A stretch of 64,000 bases of DNA from Cacajao melanocephalus (taxonomy: Eukaryota > Chordata > Mammalia > Primates > Pitheciidae). Numbering within the stretch: position 1 is the first letter of the stretch; every line of letters begins with the position of its first letter. Of this stretch, positions 1 through 12,740 are shown one piece after another. Location: the NCBI GenBank assembly GCA_963573385.1, contig CAUYLG010041363.1, forward strand, positions 17,831-81,830, in the 5' to 3' direction. The notes beneath the pieces are model-generated. The model was not told the origin of the DNA and ran no database searches. It worked only from the letters and a program-made list of their open reading frames with translations. Made by a program: the position numbers and the translations under genes.

Positions 1-50
1 TGCCCTCCAGCCTGGGCGACAGAGCGAGATTCCATCACACAAAAAAAAGA
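1..50 (+). mobile_element. Alu 3' end (cut by window edge)
   Basis: ctccagcctgggcgacagag and an A-rich tail. Confidence 0.9.
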
Positions 51-744
51 ACATTAGAATCTGTCTTTCTCTCCCAAAGCTTTCCCTGAACAAGGTGACG
101 TGAGGGAGACAGCCCTTGGAACTGAATACACCTGCATCATCTTCGACCAGACAGAGGTAGCCATAACCAGAAGGGGTTGAACAAGAATGTCCACCTTGTT
201 CATAACCCCTTTGAGCTCCCACGCAGGCTGAGCAACTGGAAGGATACCTCTCATTGGCTTCTTCCTGTCACCTCCTCCACCTTCTCCCACACCCCATGCT
301 TCTTCCACTTTCAAAACCCATTTCCATCATCTTTCCTAGGAAGTCCCCTTGGAATGTGATTCCTCGAGAAACAGCCAGTCTTTGTGGATGGTACCCCAGG
401 ATGTATCTAGTCTGGCTGTGTTTGGCACAGGCAGCTAGCAATGGAGTTCATTAATAAGGCCAAGGTGTGGGCTATTAAAATATAAAACCTGTTGCCTATG
501 ATCACCCCATCCTCTTTGATCCTGCCTTATATTACTGATCCCATCCTTCCAATGACAGTTCAAAGTCTGTGTGAACAACTAAACATCACCCCAATTACCT
601 CCCTGTGAAGCTCCTACTGCTTGCAGGAGTACACCTGGAAGGCAGGTGAAAAGAGTGGAGACTGGGCTACTGTATATAATTTTTTTTATGCTCATGCTTT
701 CTGTCCCTTTAGGCTTTAGAGTACATAATATATCAACATTTACT
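51..744. other. Unique intron, nothing recognised
   Basis: No exon-like splice structure, no repeat I can name. Short chance open frames only. Confidence 0.6.
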
Positions 745-1310
745 TTTATTCATTCATTGTGCTTCCATTATGGGTCAAGAATATTTCTAGTTACTAAAGA
801 ATAAAATCCAATCACACTGAAAGTCTATTATGCAGCAAGCACTAAGGAACACAAAGATTCATCAAACAGAGCCCCTGCCCTCAAGAAGCAAGCACTCAAT
901 AAGTGACAAAGACTCAGCCAATCAGTTCAGTGCAGTGACAGGAACACAAGAAACAGAATGAGCTCTGGGGAATTCAAGGTGCTAGGTATGACCAGAGCAT
1001 GGGGAGGGGCTGGAGAGTCGGGCAGGGGCCGGAGAGTCAGGCAGGGGCCAGAGATGAGGAACTTTATTCCAGGTAATGGAGAGTGGCCAAAAGGCTTCTA
1101 AGACATCTGCATTCAAGAAAGATAAAAAAACGTTGATACCTGCCAACAACCAACTTAGCAAGACAAAAATAAACATGTAAAAACAATCCACTGTGATGTA
1201 AATTACACGAGCTGGAAACACAGCACTCTATGAGAACAGGAGTACATTTTCTGGGGGCTGGTAACAGAAAAGGCTTCTTGGAGCAGATGATGTTTAAAGG
1301 AATTTCCTCA
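745..1310. repeat. Ancient L2/MIR-age repeat, unassigned
   Basis: gcccctgccctcaagaagca and aaaggcttcttggagcagat are parts of a very common old mammalian repeat. A small 19-bp tandem repeat lies inside at 1006-1051. Confidence 0.5.
1006..1051. repeat. 19-bp tandem repeat, about 2.4 copies
   Basis: ggggctggagagtcgggca, ggggccggagagtcaggca, then ggggccagaga. Confidence 0.85.
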
Positions 1311-1889
1311 CTGAGAATGTAGTATTATGGCATGAGATTAAAACCGAACTACCAGCTGCTTAACTCACCCTAAACTCTCCTTAACCAGAGAGTTGCTTCC
1401 ATCCTAGGGCTGCTCTAAGACCAAATGAGGGAAGGAGACGGGTTGGAGGTGGTGGGTTCTTCAGAACTGGCAGGGCTCTCCTTTAGTCTGGAGACAGGCT
1501 ACCCCAAGGTGTCTGGGGTTCAAAGCCAACAGGTGAATTCAATATTTGCTGAATGTGGAGTACAAGCTATTAGAAATTTTATTCCCAATTATATTGACAC
1601 CCTTTAACGGAGAAAGAGTTCATGTTGGCAAAGCAATCTGATTAGCTACATTACAGAATGTGCATTTGGCCAGGATAAGCGGCTTTCAGCCCTACATTTT
1701 TGCCTTTATACCCCATGACTTCCGTACTCACCACAGTGATGACTTAAGAACACACCCCTGTCCCCACCCACCTCCATGGAGGGCACAGCCCCTAGAAAGG
1801 AAGCTGACTCATGGTTCCATGAGATCCCAGGGCTTCACCTTCAGGGACAAGCAGCCCTTGGAAAGTGCATGGGCTCTCAAGCCTCATAA

Positions 1890-2040
1890 AGTAGCTACCA
1901 TGAATACTGTAGAGATGACATAACATATAAAAATAATCTTTCATCCTTACAACTCTGCAGGATTTTACAGATGAGGAAATAGATGAAGTCATCATGTTGA
2001 TTTGGTAGAAGATTTAAGCTCAAGGTCTGAGCTTTTTCGC
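1890..2040 (-). mobile_element. MIR, diverged
   Basis: ttttacagatgaggaaatag and downstream antisense MIR pattern. Confidence 0.6.
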
Positions 2041-3129
2041 TTGGTGTGCTGGGTTTGTGGACAGGCTTATGGGGGGGTGAGGGGGGAGGGCATGTACGTG
2101 TATCCCAAACATGTATGCAAAATTATGTAAAGGAGTCTTTTCCTGGAAGGATCATCCAAAACATCCTTCTGATTTTTACTGATATCTATGATAACCAAAA
2201 GATTAAAGAACCACTGATGAAACCATGGCCCCATGTTTTACAGATGGGTGTGGAAAACATCTTGGCCCACAGACTGGCTGACTGTAAACACTGGCCAAAT
2301 TAAATAGCAGATACTTCTGAACTGAAGTATGATTCGTGCCAACACTTGGATGTTAGGTCACAGACCTCTGTGTTCCTTCAGAGGCACCCTCCTTCAATGA
2401 CTAATGCCACGGTCACTGCAGACAGGATTCCACAAGTCACCAACTAAATTACAATCGTTTTTAGCCAGCAGCGGGAGACAGCTGGACTCCAGAGCCTCAC
2501 TACTGGAAGACATCTCCAGGGCCTTCGAGCCCACATCCTCACCTCCCTCTACAACTTCCTCAGAGACAGGGGGTGTCCACCCATTAGAGGAACCTCCTAG
2601 CCACCAGCTCGCCACTCAGGCTGCTCACCCAGTTACCCTCTCCCTCATATCTGAGTCAAGGCATGCTCTTGTGAAAGCCTCCTAGAGAAAAGCAAATACT
2701 ATGTCTACCTTCCTCAGCCCAGAGAAATCCCTTCATGTACATCCTCACTGGCCCCTTCTGAAACTAAGAGCCCCTTGTCCTTCAGACGCCCTCCTACAAG
2801 GAGGTTTCTCCAACCCTAAGATTTTGAGGTTCTTCTTAAAATGCTGCTCTTACAACTCAGTAATGAAACAACCACCTCCTTTATAAGCACCAAAGACTTC
2901 AGAGGTTACCTATGGCCAGCCTTCGGAGTATGTGCCACATACTGCCTCACACAGATCTTGTAATCAACCAAAACCACCTGGACTTTTTCAGGACTACGAT
3001 GGCTCAGTCAGGTGGCATGTAGGGTGCTCCCCATGTTGCCACTTGTTTTCTCCACCGTGTGCCCCCAGCAACTTTCTGTCTCAGCACCAGGCAGCATGCT
3101 GCAGCAGTCAGAAGCAGAGATGGGGACGC
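2041..3129. other. Unique intron, nothing recognised
   Basis: Open frames of up to 93 codons on both strands show no domain or homology I recognise. A G-rich tract lies at 2070-2090. Confidence 0.6.
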
Positions 3130-3265
3130 TCACCTGCTTTTGAATCTGAGCTCCTCCAACTGCTGGCTAGATGACCCTGGCAAATCACTACTCAGTGCCT
3201 CCGTAAGCTCATCTGTCAATAGACAGGACCTAACTCAGAATGCTGTAAGAATGGAATTCACATAA
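3130..3265 (+). mobile_element. MIR
   Basis: gctagatgaccctggcaaat, ctcatctgtcaatagacagg. Confidence 0.75.
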
Positions 3266-3654
3266 AGTTTTTATTTAGTTTGATAATGCAAATATTCTAA
3301 CAAACACTTCATTAGTATTTATTGTCACTATGTATCTTCCTTCAAGTTTGTGAATACCAATAAAAATATACCTTACCATCATTTATCATCTATTCCTTTT
3401 TAATCACACACAGTGTACATATAGTTTGTATCCTGAATTTTATTGCTGAAGATTTCATCGTATTTTACTTCCTGTTGCTATATAAACATATTCCAGCAAA
3501 CAGCTAAATCCTAATTCAGTTGTATATAGGAGGCATACAATTTCTCACTCTGATAAGCAATGCAACAACTTATGAACATCTTTGTGCATGGATCTCCTTC
3601 CACAAAAAGATTTTTATTTTTCTTGATGTGTACCACCAAACTGCTTTCCAATAA

Positions 3655-4101
<447 letters not shown>

Positions 4102-4644
4102 AGTAATTTCTGAATGCACAGTGAAACTTCATTTCCTCAACTATTATGTATATTTGTCTGAATTGCCCTGTTCTATTGATAGTATCTATAATAGAAACAG
4201 TTCTCTGTATGAATCTGAAGTGTACTTTAACACTGTATTCTAATTAACACTGAAACAACAGGCAGGAACACACACGCAAAGTTGTTGGATTTTCATTTTC
4301 TTTTGTAGGCGGGAGATGGTAAGGACTTGAGGAAAAATCAGCATTTCTTTCTCTGTACTTTCAAGAATGTGATAATTTTCTAGGATATTCTGATTGAAGG
4401 TAGGAATATCATTCTCAATATGAATGTTCCAACAAGTCCTTATGGCAGAGTAATTCTAGAGAAGTGAAAATGAAAACCTTTTGTTGCTCCATTCCTGACA
4501 GAGATGAACTTTTCCTCCCACTGATGTGTCAAACAGCTGAAAAATGTTAGCTTCAACTTCCTGGGGTGTGGAGGGAACACCTTTGGGCTGAGCCACAGCT
4601 TGGGAAATTTTAGACAAGAGTTTTAAAGTAAATATGAACTTTTT

Positions 4645-5086
<442 letters not shown>

Positions 5087-5184
5087 TAATACCTGGCAAT
5101 TGTGCAAGAAGACTGCTGTTTTGTATACATGTGGGACATGTGAATGCCCTTTTTGCCCAGTCCAATGTTTAAAGTGGGGATAGG

Positions 5185-5368
5185 GGGGTTCGAGGGTAGG
5201 ATTCTCAAAGTCCAGGGCCATCACCTGGGAGCTTTTTCACTTAGCAAATACCCAGGCTCCATCCCGGACCTGCTGAAGCAGAAACTCTGGGAGTAGGGTC
5301 CAGCAATCCCTGTTTTAACATGACCCCTGGGGGATTCTGATACACTCTCAAGTTTATAATCACTGCTC
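5185..5368 (+). mobile_element. MER5A-like hAT-Charlie element
   Basis: ttctcaaagtccagggccat, catcacctgggagc, gaagcagaaactctgggagt and aatcactgctct correspond to the consensus features of MER5A, a small non-autonomous hAT element. Confidence 0.75.
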
Positions 5369-5373
5369 TAATG

Positions 5374-5627
5374 GAGGGATTGGTAAACTTTTTCCTAGAA
5401 AGTCAGAGAGTAAGTATTTAAGCAGGGCGCTAATCCCATCATGAGGTCCCCACTCTCAGGACCTCATCTAAACCTAATTACTTCCCAAAGGCCCCATCTC
5501 CAAACACCATTACATTGAAGGTTGTTGAGGCCATACTGAGGTTACTGTGTAGGTAACAATGGTAAAAACCATTCTTAGCTTTCAGGCTGTGAAAACACAG
5601 GTGTCTGGCCATAGTTTGCCAACCTCC
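5374..5627. mobile_element. hAT-type non-autonomous DNA transposon
   Basis: Starts ggattggtaaactttttcc and ends catagtttgccaacctcc; the two ends are inverted copies, a hAT-type pattern. An MLT1-like piece interrupts it. A relative sits at 62350-62530. Confidence 0.6.
5428..5525 (-). mobile_element. MLT1-like LTR fragment
   Basis: acctcatctaaacctaatta ... aaaggccccatctccaaaca is the reverse complement of the same LTR segment seen at about 6590-6660 on the plus strand. It lies inside a hAT-type element. Confidence 0.65.
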
Positions 5628-5799
5628 ATTTTAAGGTATCTTAAATCTTCCTTCTACATAAATCCATAGAAATCCTCACAGAAGAGAATACAGGGCCTGT
5701 CATAACACACACTGTTTATATCTAAAATTGTAAGTTCACCTCTGCTACACTAAGAGGGCAGTCTAAGAACATAAAGTAGGAACCTGATAATGTATGAAC

Positions 5800-6115
5800 A
5801 CTCAGTATTTATTGGGCACCTATTATCTGCCCACGCCCATGGCAGCCACTACAAGGAACACTCAGGAGGTATATCATAGCTGTCACTCTTATTACGTGTA
5901 TGTCCAGAACCATGCATGGCACTTTTTCATGTTATCTCAATCTTCACTAGCAATCTTAGGACCCATTAAATTCCCATTTTACACATGAGGAAATTGAGGC
6001 TCATAAAGGTAAAATAATTGTCCTAATGTCACAGGCTTTTTCAGTGGCACTGCTAGCTTTTAATCAAGGCTTCTTGGATTCTCTATGTCTTCTTTATCCT
6101 AAACAACACTGCCTC
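5800..6115 (-). mobile_element. MIR
   Basis: ccattttacacatgaggaaa ttgaggctca and tattgggcacctattatctg. Confidence 0.75.
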
Positions 6116-6308
6116 CCAGAATTGGTCTTTCACTTCAAGGGCTTGTAATTAACTGAGCAAAGGTCAGCAGATACACAAGATCTAGAGAACAATCAGGAGC
6201 AATATTTAAAGTGTTAACAGTCCCTGCATGCTAGGCACCCTTTCATTTGTAGCTGAACAAAAAAGTGGAAACGAATTCAACCTCAGAATCATAAGAATTC
6301 AGGAGAGG

Positions 6309-6530
6309 TGTGGTAGACAGAGTAACGGCTTCTCCACCACCAGATGCCCACATCCTAATCCCTGGAACTTGTGAGTATGTTATGCTACTTGGCAAAGAGG
6401 AATTGAAATTGTGGATGGAATAAAGTTGCTAATCAGCTGAACTTGAGGGGAGATTATCTGGATTATCTGGGCGAGGCCAATGTCATCACAAGGGTCCTTA
6501 CATGTAGAAGAAGGCAGAAGAGTCAGTGTT
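6309..6530 (+). repeat. Older LTR-like repeat, left part
   Basis: gtggtagacagagtaacggc ... tcctaatccctggaacttgt ... gattatctgggcgaggccaa is a very common ancient mammalian repeat that I recognise but cannot name with certainty. The right part resumes after the MLT1. Confidence 0.65.
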
Positions 6531-6914
6531 TGCTATGGGACTGAACTGCATCCCTTCCCCCAAATTAATATATGAAAGCCCTAACCCCCAAGGTGATGGT
6601 ATTTGGAGATCGGGCCACTGGGAAGCATAATAATTAGGTTTAGATGAGGTCAAGAGGGTAAGGCCCTCCTGATGGCACTAGGGTCCTTATAAGAGGAGAA
6701 AGCAGACAGCTTGCTTTCTCTTGCTGGTATATGAGGACACAGGAAGAAGGGGGCTGTCTGCAAGCCAGGAAGAAGAGAGCCCTCACCAGAACCCAAACAC
6801 ATTGGCACAGTGATCTTAGAATTCCCAGCCCCCAGGCCTGTGAGAAAATAAATTTCTGTTGTTTAACCCACCAGTCTATGGTATTTCGTTATGGGACCCC
6901 AAAGTATCAGAGCA
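6531..6914 (+). mobile_element. MLT1-family MaLR solo LTR
   Basis: tgctatgggactgaactgca at the start, then ccctaacccccaaggtgatg, a ccttataagaggagaaag block, gcaagccaggaagaagagag, and the poly(A) region gagaaaataaatttctgttg, all typical of MLT1 LTRs (ERVL-MaLR). It sits inside an older LTR-like repeat. No clear target duplication remains. Confidence 0.88.
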
Positions 6915-7185
6915 AGGCAATGTGAGAAAGACACCATCGGCCAAGGCCAGCTTTGAAGATGGAAGGGAGTCATGAGCTAAGGAATGCAGGCAGCCTCGAG
7001 GAGCTGGAAAAGGAAACTGATTTCCCCTAGAGCCTCAGGGACAGAGCCCTGTTGACACTTTCATTTTAGCCCAGTGAGACCCATGTTGGGTTTCCCACCT
7101 GCAGCACTGAAAGATAACTTTGTGTCATTTTAAGCCAACTCATTTTGTGGTAATTTGTTACAACAGTGATAAGAAACTATTACAG
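6915..7185 (+). repeat. Older LTR-like repeat, right part
   Basis: atgtgagaaagacaccatcg ... tagagcctcagggacagagc ... gtggtaatttgttacaacag is the second half of the element split by MLT1. An Alu landed at its end, duplicating the sequence around ctattacag. Confidence 0.65.
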
Positions 7186-7436
7186 GGAGGCTGAGGATGG
7201 TGGATCACTTGAGGTCAGAAGTTTGAGACTGGCCTGGCCAACATGGTGAAACCCCATCTCCACTAAAAATACAAAAATTAGCTGGGTGTGGTGGTGGACG
7301 CCTGTAATTCCAGCTACTCAGGAGGTTGACGCAGGAGAATCACTTGAGCTTAGGAGGCTGCAGTGAGCCAAGATCATGCCACTGCATTCCAGCCTGGGCA
7401 ACAAGAGCAAAGCATCATCTCAAAAAAAAGAAAAAG
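7186..7436 (+). mobile_element. 5'-truncated Alu
   Basis: Begins at gggaggctgag and ends in an A-rich tail. Flanks aagaaactattacag and aagaatctattacag are a target duplication with one change. Confidence 0.95.
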
Positions 7437-9917
7437 AAAGAATCTATTACAGGAGAGTCAAAGAGGGCTATGCTGAAGTTCGAAGAGGGCTAAGGAATGA
7501 TGAAAGGGGTAGGGAAGCAAGGGAGGGCCCGCCCCCAAGTGACTGGGATGGGGGAGCCCATTTACAGCCCAGGTGGGGCTGTGCGAAGACACGGAAGTAC
7601 AGCTGGCACACACTCGGGAAGCAGCGACAGGTGAGTGGCCTGCAGTGAGGGACATTGGGGCAGAGTTGGGATCAAATGGGGCCAATCTGTGGCAAATCAG
7701 GAAAGGAGGCAGGAAATCCTGGTCCCAAAGAAGAAATATGAGACAAGAAAAGGAATATGGCAGTATGAGGCATACATGCTAATTTATTCTCACTGTTCTT
7801 TCAATCATACATAAAATGCGTGTTCTTCCTACACTGGAATTGCCTTGGGTCCTCATTCTCATGATCAAAACACTATGGGGACTTCTCCTTCGGAAGTGGC
7901 TGCCTTCAGAACCCATCATCGTGTGGTTACAGTGCACCTAAGCCACCTGCGGTTGCCAGCACTCAATCCCTTCTTGAATATACCTAACTTATTTCTGACA
8001 TCTAGTTCTAAAAAAATTTAATCTATCCTTAGACTTCTCTACTAAATATATGCAAAAGAATGTGCTACTAAAAGCAGTTCTAAAGAGTTCCAAAGACACT
8101 GTGAACGATGTCAGCAACATGACAGGAGAATGCATCACGTTTCCTCGGGTGACTTCTTTGCAGTAGATAATGCCTGTTCCAAAATAAAGATTTCAGGATC
8201 AGGCTCTGGTTTTAGGACTCAGGACTTTTCAGGACTCAGACTCATGACCTTAGAATAACTCAAACTTGGCATGACATAATAGATGGCTAAAGAACGACAA
8301 AAATAGGAGACCCCCTCCAAGGTCACACTCCAGGCGGCCTGCTCTTATGTGCAGGGCCTAGGAAAGGACATGAGCCCAAGGAGCTGTGTTAAAATCCCAC
8401 CCTGTCATTGAAGAGCTTTGTGACTTTGAACAAACTTCTCAACTTCCTTAGACCTCGGTTTCCTTTCATAAAGTGGCAAACGCTATTTTAAGCAAATAGG
8501 AGAGCATGAGCAGAGGGAAGAAGGCACAAAACATGGCTCGCTGGGTGAAATGGCAAGTTATTTCAAAGAAGAGCACAGAGGAGTCCAGATGGGGAGGGTC
8601 GGGACAGGTGGCCTGTGTCGAGGCGACGCACAGGAGCTTGGAACTGGTCTGGTGTTCTGCAGCATGTACTCACCTGAGGCTCATGGTGGGGTGATCAGGG
8701 AAGGCAGTGACAGTTTCACAGACAAATGAATTGGAAAGGGTTAAGACCGATAACCATTCACAATCCACATTACTAGCACATTAAAATCTTTGGATGGTTC
8801 TGTAGTAAGAGAACCGTCTTTATCCCAATTGCCCTAAAATCCTAAAGCCCACAGAGGCCTTCCTCCTCTCTCCCATGCTCTGGAACTAACTTCCACTAAC
8901 TTCAAAGAGGGTGATGAAAAAATGCTGTAGAGTTTTAGGCAGAGAAGTAACACCAGTGGGGTTGCATTTTAGGAAACAACGCTGGGGGGGTGGGCAGAAA
9001 TAGGAATGGGGTTTGTTGCACACGCTCAGCAATATAGGTCAGCAGGCAAATTAGACAGAAGTGCTGCTAAATCCCTGCAGGCCAGCTTCCTGACACCGTA
9101 GCACTAGTACCTTCTCCCTTCAAATGAAAGTCTGTTTATAAGCTGCACTGCCGGCCGCTGGGCCAGCCTTGGGAGTCACACAAGTCCCTACTCCAGACTA
9201 GCAGCAGCCACACAGCCAGTGTTCGCAAAAAAAGCAGATTATTTCACTTTTATTTCTGATAAAGGCAGCCTTTTCAACATACGACTATAAAATCACTTTT
9301 GAATCTGACCAGAATATCAAATATCCCTCAAATTATAAACTCAAAAGCCCAAGAGAACACAGTAAAAAATATTTTCCAAGACCCTTTTTGAAATCCGGTG
9401 CTTATCAACAAAACTGGGCATACCATTTCTAGGTGACTTATTGAAGTCTTCAAGATGTCATTCATGTGCCAGACACACTGAAGGTGTGGTGGCTTTGAAA
9501 CAGAGCAGGCCACTCACTGCACACAACCCTGACACAGCAGTAAGACCAGCAGGGTCCGAGCTCTGGCTGCACAAACATCTCGGGAACACCCTGAACTCTC
9601 TGATCTGCAGGTTCCTCATTTGTATAAAGAGAATCAGTTGTTGACAAGATTAGCATAATGTACAGAAAGCACAAGACACGTAAGCGTTCAAAAAGATAAA
9701 AACTATCATTATTGCTCCCCGCCCCACACATGATCCAGGTAAAAAAGCTAGAGGCGGATGGCCACCTTCCCGATCAGTTTTAGAAAAGGCCTGCCAATTT
9801 CCCCTGCTGTAATTCTGACTGGGGTTGGGGTGAATCTTGAGATCAATTTGGGGAGGCCTGACACTTCACAGTGGTGACTCTTCTAACCCATGCACATCAC
9901 ATGTTTCTCATTTAGAT
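7437..9917. other. Mostly unique intron
   Basis: Apart from the MIR at 8370-8500 I see no gene, RNA or named repeat. No Alu between 7436 and 11679. Confidence 0.6.
8370..8500 (+). mobile_element. MIR
   Basis: gctttgtgactttgaacaaa, cctcggtttcctttcataaa. Confidence 0.7.
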
Positions 9918-10005
9918 CTTATTTCATTTTGGTCAGCAGCGTTTTGTAGTTGTTGATGTAGGATTCCTGTGCATCTTCTGTTAAATTTGTTCCTAAATAC
10001 ACTTG
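9918..10005 (-). mobile_element. Short L1 fragment (ORF2, antisense)
   Basis: agatcttatttcattttggt ... gttaaatttgttcctaaata is the reverse complement of an L1 ORF2 segment. It is the only L1 piece here on the ASAP2 strand. Confidence 0.65.
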
Positions 10006-10854
10006 GCAATGTTCAACTGTAACGTCATCCTGCACTTGGGATTTCCTGCTAGGGTGAGGGGAAACAGTACAGATGAAGGGACCTGACTCCTTCTGTTGGG
10101 GCAGATCCCAGGCCCCTCCCCCTCCTGCCCTGTCACGCAGACTCCATCTGCACCTAAGCAGGGACAACCTCCCCTGAGCAACCGTCAGCCCTGTTTCAGT
10201 CTCTTAGGGACTCCTCACAGTTCCTAGTGCCCCACAGCTGCCACCTTCTTGTTGCTGAGCAAAATCATATAGTCACTTAATGACTTTTAACAAATATTTT
10301 CTATCACTCACAGGATTTGTACAAGGGAAGAGACACCACAGGTGACCTACCTGTCATCTTTAAGCCAAAAGTTGGGTGGGTTTAAAATTATATGTATGTG
10401 TAAATCTAGATCAAATATTACATTATGTTTTTATATTTATTCATTTTATTCCTACACTAGAAAAGGCAAGACTGGGTAAGACAGAAATGGAAATGGCACT
10501 GTGACACAGTTAACAGCAAAAACCAAATGACTGAGGCAGGAATGAGTCCAGGTCCCCATCAGCCAGGCTGACAAAGTGGGTACACACAGCACTACGCTCC
10601 AGAAAACAGGAAGCTCAATGTGAGACAGACGGCACGGTGGGCGACGGGGGATGAAATCCCACACCTGAATCAGACGACCGGCAAAACAGAACATACTTCT
10701 GAAAAACAAACATCCCAGCTCACCTCTGCGATCTGCATGCCCCGAAAAAGGAGTTTGGTTGGCTAATTTGTTAATGGTCATCACTACTATGGTACCAGGA
10801 CTTTAAATGCAACAATTTCCACACAGAAACCCCTATGGAAGAATGTATACTCAC

Positions 10855-10927
10855 TCATCCCAGAGATGTTGATTGCTTTCACGGATTTCTTCATTTTGTA
10901 AAGAACCATCCGGTCCACGTCCAAAGC
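10855..10927 (-). CDS. ASAP2: ASAP2 internal coding exon (start of BAR domain)
   Basis: Read on the minus strand, this 73-bp exon starts with GCT in frame and encodes a peptide containing LDVDRMVLYKMKKSVK followed by AINISGM. I recognise this as the N-terminal BAR-domain segment of ASAP2, a multidomain Arf GTPase-activating protein (BAR, PH, Arf-GAP, ankyrin, SH3) that acts at membranes and focal adhesions. The paralogue ASAP1 has the related LDQDRTALQKVKKSVKAI, so the LDVDRMVLYKM version favours ASAP2. The acceptor is a canonical ...ctacattttag just before the exon, with a branch-point-like taatgac about 25 bases upstream. The best donor is ATGA|gtgagt at 10855/10854. The exon begins in phase 0 and ends one base into a codon. 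A donor four bases further on (gtatac) is possible but weaker. My recollection of the residues after ISG does not clearly match the genomic Met, so the exact 3' boundary is less sure than the identity. Intact splice sites and absence of a poly-A tail argue against a pseudogene. Confidence 0.85.
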
Positions 10928-11439
10928 CTAAAATGTAGAGAATATAGTCATTAAACCGTGTCTGTGCTGAGACCACATTAGCAGCAAGCACCACGTGGGT
11001 GCTACCCTGATGGCCCTGCTTGCCTCTGCCAGGTCCCTCAGTACCTGTTTCTGAGAGAGAACCCCTCAGTGTGGTGTGAAAGACTGGTTTCCCAACAGCA
11101 CTGAGAGAAAGCTTGTTGGCAATTACCAAAAAGCAACTCCTCCTCTCGGGCCTTGTCCTTCTGCAACATTTGAGCTGTCTCCTGCCCACAGCACCTACTG
11201 GGCCTGAGCCATCTGCAGTGAAGTGAGTTATTCCAGCAGAACCCTCAGTTCTCCTTGGTTACCAGCAAGGCTCCGAAATGCGCCTGCCCACTAGTGACTC
11301 CCACTGTGCCTGTGCCCCTTCCCCTAAAGAGCCCTGACAAGAGGGAGGCAAACCCACTCCAGATTTGAAAAAACCCAAATATCATTAGCTTGTAAGCTGT
11401 GTTAGAAGATGGGTCCTAACGCTTCCCAAGCCTCAGACT

Positions 11440-11615
11440 TCTTCTCCAGAAACCAGCAGGAATAATGCCCACTTTGCAGGGTTGAATAATTAGAGGCACT
11501 CACATATATAATATTCAGCAAATATTTACAGACCAGCTACTACACGGCAGCTGTCTATGGCACTCACAATGCCCAGGACATAGGAGGTGCTCAAACAGTA
11601 TTTGTTCAACAACTA
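11440..11615 (+). mobile_element. MIR/L2 remnant
   Basis: gcccaggacataggaggtgc tcaaacagta is the MIR/L2 3'-end pattern. Confidence 0.6.
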
Positions 11616-11678
11616 ATCACACTTGCAGATTTAATTACATCTCAACTTTCACAATAGATACAAAGGTAAAAAGATCCT

Positions 11679-12024
11679 TTTTTTTTGAGACGGGGTCTTG
11701 CTCTATCGCCCAGGCTGGAGTGCAGTGGAGCAATCTCGGCTCACTGCAGCCTCCAACTCTGCCAGGTCCCTCAGCACCTGTTTCCGGGAGACAAGCCCTC
11801 AGTGGTGTGGAAGACTGGTTTCCCAACGGCACTGAGCAGAACCCTCCTGGGTTCAAGTAATTCTCCTGACTCAGCCTCCCAAGAAGCTGGGATTATAGGG
11901 GTGCGCCACCACACCTAGCTAATTTTTGCATTTTTATTGACATGGGGTTTCACCATGTTGGCCAGGCTGGTCTCAAACTCCTGACCCCAGGTGATTCACC
12001 TGTCTCGGCCTCCCAAGGTGCTGG
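11679..12024 (-). mobile_element. Alu with an 83-bp internal foreign patch
   Basis: 5'-truncated Alu with target duplication gtaaaaag(a)tccttt on both sides. Between ctctgcc (11757-11763) and tcctgggttcaag (from 11845) it carries non-Alu sequence that closely matches intron DNA at 11031-11106 and 11236-11245. Confidence 0.93.
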
Positions 12025-12489
12025 GTAAAAAGTCCTTTTAGTCCACTTAAACAACACAGAAAAGCAAAGGGTGAGTTGTGACTGGAGGGAGAGAACATTT
12101 GTGAACTGGATTAGTGAGGCCAATCACAGGCTATCTTATAAAAACTAAATGAAGCACCCAGCCCTACAGCTACTGGCATACAGTAACTGCTGCTATTGAG
12201 TGTCCATTATTACCCCATAGTGAGTTTAGACCATAAAAACCTGCAAGGACCTATCATCTGAAACACAACACAGCTCCTCAGAGCAATGGATTCTGGACTT
12301 CCACCCTTCCTGAAATCACTTCTTGAACCAGTTTTCAACAGCAGAATCATAAGCCCTAGTTCTAATGCCACAATTATTGGATGCTGAAAACAGACATGAT
12401 TAGTGCCGGCAATTTTAAATGGAAAAATGATCACAAAGCACCAGACATTTGACAGAGTGGCTGTAATACAAAGAGGACTTATAATCATG

Positions 12490-12740
12490 TCATTATACAT
12501 TTGTCCAAGCCCATGGAATGTACAAGAGTGAGCCCTAATGTGCAGTACAGATGTGGGTGACAGTGACGTGTCCTTTTCAGTTCACTGAGGTCACCAGCAT
12601 ACCAGTTGTGGTACGGAATGTTAATAATGGAGAAGGCTGTGCATGTCAAGGGACAGGGGTATTTGGAAAGCTTCTGTATTGTCCGTTCCATTTTCCTGTG
12701 AACCTAAAACTAAAAATGTCTATTTAAATAAAAAAGGCAT
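12490..12740 (+). mobile_element. L1M (L1MA/MB-like) 3' UTR fragment
   Basis: catttgtccaagcccatgga, aagagtgagccctaatgtgc and cctgtgaacctaaaactaaa then an A-rich end match the L1MA/L1MB 3' UTR. Confidence 0.85.

Noticed and set aside
9919..10181. Possible next ASAP2 exon on the minus strand
   Set aside because: The peptide does not match ASAP2 and part of the DNA is an L1 fragment.
11107..11235. Idea that the Alu patch is a spliced retrocopy with this stretch as intron
   Set aside because: The right side has an AG but the left side lacks a GT donor; template switching with microhomology fits better.
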